Source of the DNA: Morella rubra
Taxonomy: Eukaryota > Streptophyta > Magnoliopsida > Fagales > Myricaceae
NCBI GenBank assembly: GCA_003952965.2
Contig: CM025856.1
Location: forward strand, 96,038 to 160,037
DNA: 64,000 bases
Direction: 5' to 3'
Position 1 is the stretch's first letter. Each line of letters begins with the position of its first letter. The translations under genes were made by a program, and so were the position numbers. Below the pieces are notes generated by a model that made no database searches, was not told where the DNA came from, and saw only the letters and a list, made by a program, of their open reading frames with translations. Shown in pieces: positions 59,622 to 64,000 of this stretch.

Positions 59622-60914
59622 TGTAAATCCTAGGATTAAGGCAACCCAAGAGGGGGGTGAATTGGGTTTCAAAACTTTTTCGAAACTCACCCTTTAGAAA
59701 GTGTTTGCTAGCTATAAGTCTCACAAAGAGAAGTGATTGCAATAAAAGATTGAACACAAGAATATATATTGCAACTTAAATAGAGAAATAAAACTTAGAA
59801 TAAGAAACTAATAGCACAATGTAATGAGATAAGGAAGAGAAGCAAACACAAGATTTTTAGGTGGTTCGGCAAACCCACCTACATCCACCCCTCAAGCTCC
59901 TTTACCGAGCCTTGAGGTTTTTCCACTATGCTCCCTTCAACCAAGGGAAGCTTTCCTTACACTTGAGCTTGAGAAACACCTCTTCAAGCCTCAAGAACGA
60001 GTTTGAGAACAAACCTCTCCAAACTCCTTCTTTTGATGAACAAACCTCACCAAAAGGAAACAAGAGAATCACTCTCTTAATAGTGTATAGGGATGAACAA
60101 AATGCTCACTAAAACTCCCTTGATGGAGTAGATGTTACAATGAGAAATTTCTATCTCTTAGGCTTCACACAATAACAAGGATGTGAAAGTGTTGATTATG
60201 TGTGAATGATGTTTGAACAAGGATTGAAAGGTTTTAGATCACTCTTAGCCTTAGCAAAATGATTTTGTTCAGCTTGCTTTTAAAAGGCTAGGGTGGCTTT
60301 ATATAGCTCATAAGAAAAATGCCGTGGAAGTCAGCTGTTAAAAACTCTACGATGAACGATCGCCGCTACATGATTCGACGACGCTGCAAGTTAACGCTCA
60401 ACGTCTAGTCAAGAAGTCAGAGATGCTCTTTTTTAATCTTTCAACCAACCGGTCGACCTTTCTTATACCAAGCGGCTCGTTACGGTCGACCGCTACGTGA
60501 GCCCGTCGACCTCCTCAACTTAATCGCATGATCTGGTTGTTTTAAAAATACAATTATGACCAACTTAAAATACCCAATATTAAAGACTAACTTCCCATAA
60601 GAATATAAAAAGTTAGGGAGTTTAATTGGGATAATTTAAAGCCATTAAAAACATTTTTAAATCTTCAAAACAAGAGGTAAAATATTTCATGCAAGTTTTG
60701 AAGAAATATGCAAGTGTGTGGTTCAAATCCTTGTTAAAGATGAAGACTTAGAGTTACAAAGATTACCCTAGCATCTTGAGTCTTCACTTTAAGAGCACTT
60801 CCATTGAAGGGATGTTGCTTGATCGCTTCGTGCTCATTTTGGATCCGCTTTGCTTCACATCTCAATTACTTCTATTGTTATCATCAAAACATTGATTGTG
60901 ACTAAAAGCCAACA
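59622..60914 (-). repeat. 3' LTR of the SIRE-like minus-strand copia element
   Basis: Reads TGTAAATCCTAGG at the left and AAAAGCCAACA at the right; on the minus strand it begins TGTTGGCTTTTAGTC and ends GGATTTACA. A TATATAAA box is on the minus strand at 60298-60305. The polypurine tract TCAAAAAGGGGGAGATT (minus strand) is at 60915-60931. Confidence 0.85.
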
Positions 60915-60931
60915 ATCTCCCCCTTTTTGAT

Positions 60932-63080
60932 GATGACAATAAATTAATTGATCTTCCTTTTGTTGATCTTGTCTCCCCCTAACTTTTGTACTTTGATGTG
61001 GGGTTTTAGACATTTTAATACCTCAATGACAAAATGTTAGCATATAATATGAATGAGATTGCGTATGAATAATAAAGAACTTTCATATCATAGAAGCAGT
61101 ACATCAAAGTTGCAAAGGGGTGCAAAGATACAAAAAGAGACTATTCTCTCCCCCCTTTGTCATCATAAAAAGGAAGTACATAAGCAAAGAAAAAAAACAT
61201 AATACAAAATACAAATGAAATGCATATGCAATGAAAATCATGGAGGAGGAAAGCGGGCCATAAAAGTCCTCATCTCTGCAAAGAACTGCCTCTGCTCCTC
61301 TTGCATAGAAGTAAAACTGTCTTGAATGAACTTGTTTTGTGCCTCATGCATAGCAGCATCCTCTCCTCAAAAGTAGTGAATCGAGTATCAAAGGAAGAGG
61401 GAAGGTCGGAACTCTGGTAGGTGAAGGAATAATGGGAGGATCAGCAGCTAAATCAGCATCGACATCAAACTCCATTGCCTCAGCATCTATCTCCTCACCC
61501 TCAGGCTCATCCTCATCCTCAGCCACATCATCACCTTCATCCTCATCACTATCCTGACGCTTTGGCACCCAAGTATTTCTGGAAGTCCTTCTATAACCCA
61601 TCCGGGTTAGGACCGTAGCGTCAAATGTTCACACTTGGTCAAAGTGTCTCGCTCTCGAGAACTGAGTGCAACCCCAAAATATCGAAATATCTTGGTAAAC
61701 AGCAAGCCATATGGAAGATTCTTTTTAGACTCACATGCTGCTTCCATATGTTTGAGCATAATATAAGGAAGGTTGAACTTTTTCTCTTTCAAAGTCGCTC
61801 AATCATGAAGACATCCATAAAAGTCACCTCCTCTCGGTGTCCACCCGAGGAATCAGGTTATGGGTGCAAATCAAATGAAGTAACCTCGAACGTATGGTAG
61901 TTGGTTGGCATGGATTTCCTAGTGCATTTCTGCCACACCATTACCTAAGAGGTAAACTAGGGCTTCTCCATAATCAAAGCCCTTACACACGGGCCAAGTT
62001 TTAAACTCATAGGCCCGAATCCCGACATGTGGGATACCCAAAATGTCACTAGAATAACTTCATTTAAAATAATTTCCCGTCCTCCAACCGTACTCTTCAC
62101 GGTAAATAAACCTCCAGCTTCCCACCCACAGTCAAATTAGCAAAGAAAAGCCTAACATATTGGGAAACACTTCGTACCCATATCAACAAATTTTCCAACC
62201 CTGCTTCAAAATGGACGCTCAATCTCAAAATCTGAAAGTGATCTACAACATGACTTTTCTCTTTGAAAATCATTGTAAACTTCTTACACAACAGGATTAC
62301 GGAAAAAATAATCAGGCTCACCCGTTTGATTCTTTGAAGAACGAGAGGAACCAGGCGCTCATTGAACCATGGCAGCATGCTTTGTCCTTGGCATGATGAT
62401 TGAGAGTGAGAAAATGAGAGGAAAAGGTGAAATGTGGAAATCTAGGATCCCTACTCCATTTAACCCTGGGTAATGGTGAAAATCCACAGGGTTTTGAGGA
62501 ATTTGAAAAGGGGCCTGGTTTTAGAATTGTGGGATGGAATAACTTCCTCCAAAGGGGCTGGAAAGGGTTGAGTGAATGACTGAACATTGTAGTTACATAA
62601 TCAGGCTTCAAGAACGTCATTTCCAACCATGTGCTTTGTCCTTGGCATGATGATTGAGAGTGCTGAAATGTGGAAATCTAGGGTTAGGGTTTCATCCCTA
62701 ATAAGTGAAATGGATTTTGTGGAATTTGATGGTCCGGTTCACGTGACGACCAAAATGTGAACTGAAGTATATATAGGCTCGACTCGACCGCTTGGTGTAA
62801 GTCGACTTGGTGATCGACTAGGTCATGACCATCGACCGCTTGGTAGAACAAGTTCTACTAACCGGTCGACCGCTTTGTGTAGCGGTTCCACATGGTCGAC
62901 CGCTACAGAGAACAACCTTTGAAAAATGCTTTTTAGTGCCCAAAATGAAATGGAATGATGAATTTCAAACATGTAACAATATATAAGGACATTCTAAACA
63001 TGTTTAAAACATCAAAACAATGAAAATCCATGGAAATCAATAAAAGACATATCAAAGAGCATTTGCATCTAAAAACCCAA
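60932..63080 (-). mobile_element. Post-pol region of the SIRE-like minus-strand copia element
   Basis: On the minus strand, after RNase H, a region with a basic N-terminal part (near 62600) leads to LPYIMLKHMEAACESKKNLP, YGLLFTKIFRYFGVALS and an acidic tail (DEDEGDDVAEDEDEPEGEE). The YGLLFTKIF block corresponds to the C-terminal part of the putative plant transposon protein domain. The stretch 62700-63080 shows no clear coding. Short GTCGACCG words recur (62790-62905), echoed in the LTR at 60450-60510. Broken fossil. Confidence 0.6.
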
Positions 63081-63084
63081 TTTC

Positions 63085-63998
63085 TCATCTAAGATCACGA
63101 AATCTGTCATTACTCAAGGGTTTTGTGAAAATATCAGCTAGTTGATGCTCAGTACTAATGAAATCAAGTGAGATGTCACCTTTTTGAATATGATCTCTTA
63201 GAAAATGATGTCTCACTTCAATGTGTTTAGTCCTTGAGTGTTGGATGGGATTCTTGGACAAGTTGATAGCACTAGTGTTATCACATTTGATAGGTATACT
63301 ATCAAACTCCAGTCCAAAATCTTTGAGAGTTTGTTTCATCCACAACACTTGAGCACAACAACTACCGGCCGCTATGTATTCCGCTTCGGTTGTTGATAAA
63401 GCAACCGAGTTTTGTTTTTGCTACTCCAAGAAACTAAAGATGATCCTAGGAAATGACAAGTACCACTAGTACTTTTTCTCTCGACTTTGCACCCGGCAAA
63501 GTCAGCATCGGAATAGCTTACTAGGTTCATGTGAGTGTCTCTAGGATACCAAAGTCCTAGGTCAATAGTACCCAAAAGATATCGAAAAATTCTTTTTACG
63601 GCACTAAAATGAGATTCTTTAGGACATGCTTTGAATCTAGCACATAAACACACACTAAACATAATATCCGGCCTACTAGCCGTCAAATAGAGGAGAGCTC
63701 CAATCATACCTCTATATTTGGTGATGTCCACCTTTTTACCTTTTTCATCCGCATCAAGCTTTAGCGATGTGCTCATTGGTGTTTCCACCACTTTCAAGTT
63801 CTCCATTCCAAAGCGTTTGAGTAGATCCTTTATATACTTGGCTTGGTTTATGAAGATTCCTTCTTTGGATTGCTTGATTTGTAGTCCAAGGAAGAAGTTG
63901 AGCTCACCCATCATACTCATCTCAAACTCTTCATGCATAAATTTGGAAAATTCTTGACAAAGAGAATCATTAGTAACCCCGAATATGATGTCATCCAC
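63085..63998 (-). mobile_element. RT end and RNase H of the SIRE-like minus-strand copia element
   Basis: Minus-strand motifs: MDDIIFGVTNDS (RT catalytic box), MMGELNFFLGLQIKQ, MIGALLYLTASRPDI, YSDADFAGCKVERKSTSG, KCDNTSAINLSKNPIQHSRT, KHIEVRHHFLRDHI and QLADIFTKPLSNDR. Close in style to the pol of the 25.2-kb element. Confidence 0.9.
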
Positions 63999-64000
63999 AT

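Larger units (their letters stand above)
59622..64000 (-). mobile_element. Ty1/copia element, SIRE-like, minus strand, cut by window edge
   Basis: The 3' LTR is complete (59622-60914, 1293 bp). Next to it are the polypurine tract, a post-pol region, RNase H and the end of RT; the rest lies beyond 64000. The insertion is in the CACTA element; the left flank is GGAAG (59617-59621). The pol part visible here is long and little broken (about one interruption), the post-pol part more so. Whether the element is whole cannot be judged. Confidence 0.85.

Overview
This is a window of eudicot plant nuclear DNA, most likely from a woody species. It is A+T-rich, with small-exon host genes, spliced introns of plant type and a very high load of plant transposons. 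I cannot name the species. Only one host gene looks intact, a class 3 lipase at the left end (exon 1884-2904). A second host gene, a glutamate receptor-like channel (GLR) on the minus strand at 16.1-20.6 kb, is a pseudogene. A third, a clade C (POL/PLL-like) PP2C phosphatase, is present only as a fragment, and that fragment exists twice as the two arms of a 1.5-kb inverted repeat at 8.4-11.6 kb. The right arm runs straight into a 1000-base assembly gap.

Layout. 1-2.9 kb: lipase gene. 3.2-8.3 kb: intergenic DNA with two hAT-type non-autonomous elements carrying 8-bp target duplications, and CACTA-like end repeats. 8.3-11.6 kb: the PP2C palindrome. 11.6-12.6 kb: gap. 12.6-16.0 kb: a duplicated intergenic block holding a solo LTR and a 5'-truncated LINE. 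16.1-20.6 kb: GLR pseudogene, split by a solo LTR and a decayed partial duplicate of itself. 20.6-21.5 kb: copia fragment. 21.6-37.7 kb: one LINE, opened by a hAT-type element (21844-22493) and by a 10.4-kb SIRE-like Ty1/copia element (25168-35579, both LTRs, 5-bp target duplication GGTCA). 37.8-42.8 kb: a second, short-LTR Ty1/copia element on the minus strand. 42.8-48.8 kb: a patchwork of copia debris, a LINE fragment, more copies of the 13.8-kb duplicated block and another hAT-type element. 48.8-49.9 kb: solo LTR. 49.9-59.6 kb: a large CACTA transposon with TNP2-type transposase, cut on the right by a third Ty1/copia element (minus strand, 59622 to the window edge).

The genes do not form a pathway; the window is best read as layers of insertion. 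Target duplications and paralogous empty sites give an order of events: LINE, then copia into LINE; duplicated block, then solo LTR and LINE fragment into one copy; CACTA, then copia into CACTA. The points most worth a second look are the PP2C inverted repeat (a potential long-hairpin, small-RNA locus), the same plant transposon protein domain occurring in copia post-pol regions and inside the CACTA element, the very long array of GTCCGGAC-like motifs in the CACTA element, the palindrome-rich LTR promoters, and two duplicates that have decayed almost only by short deletions.
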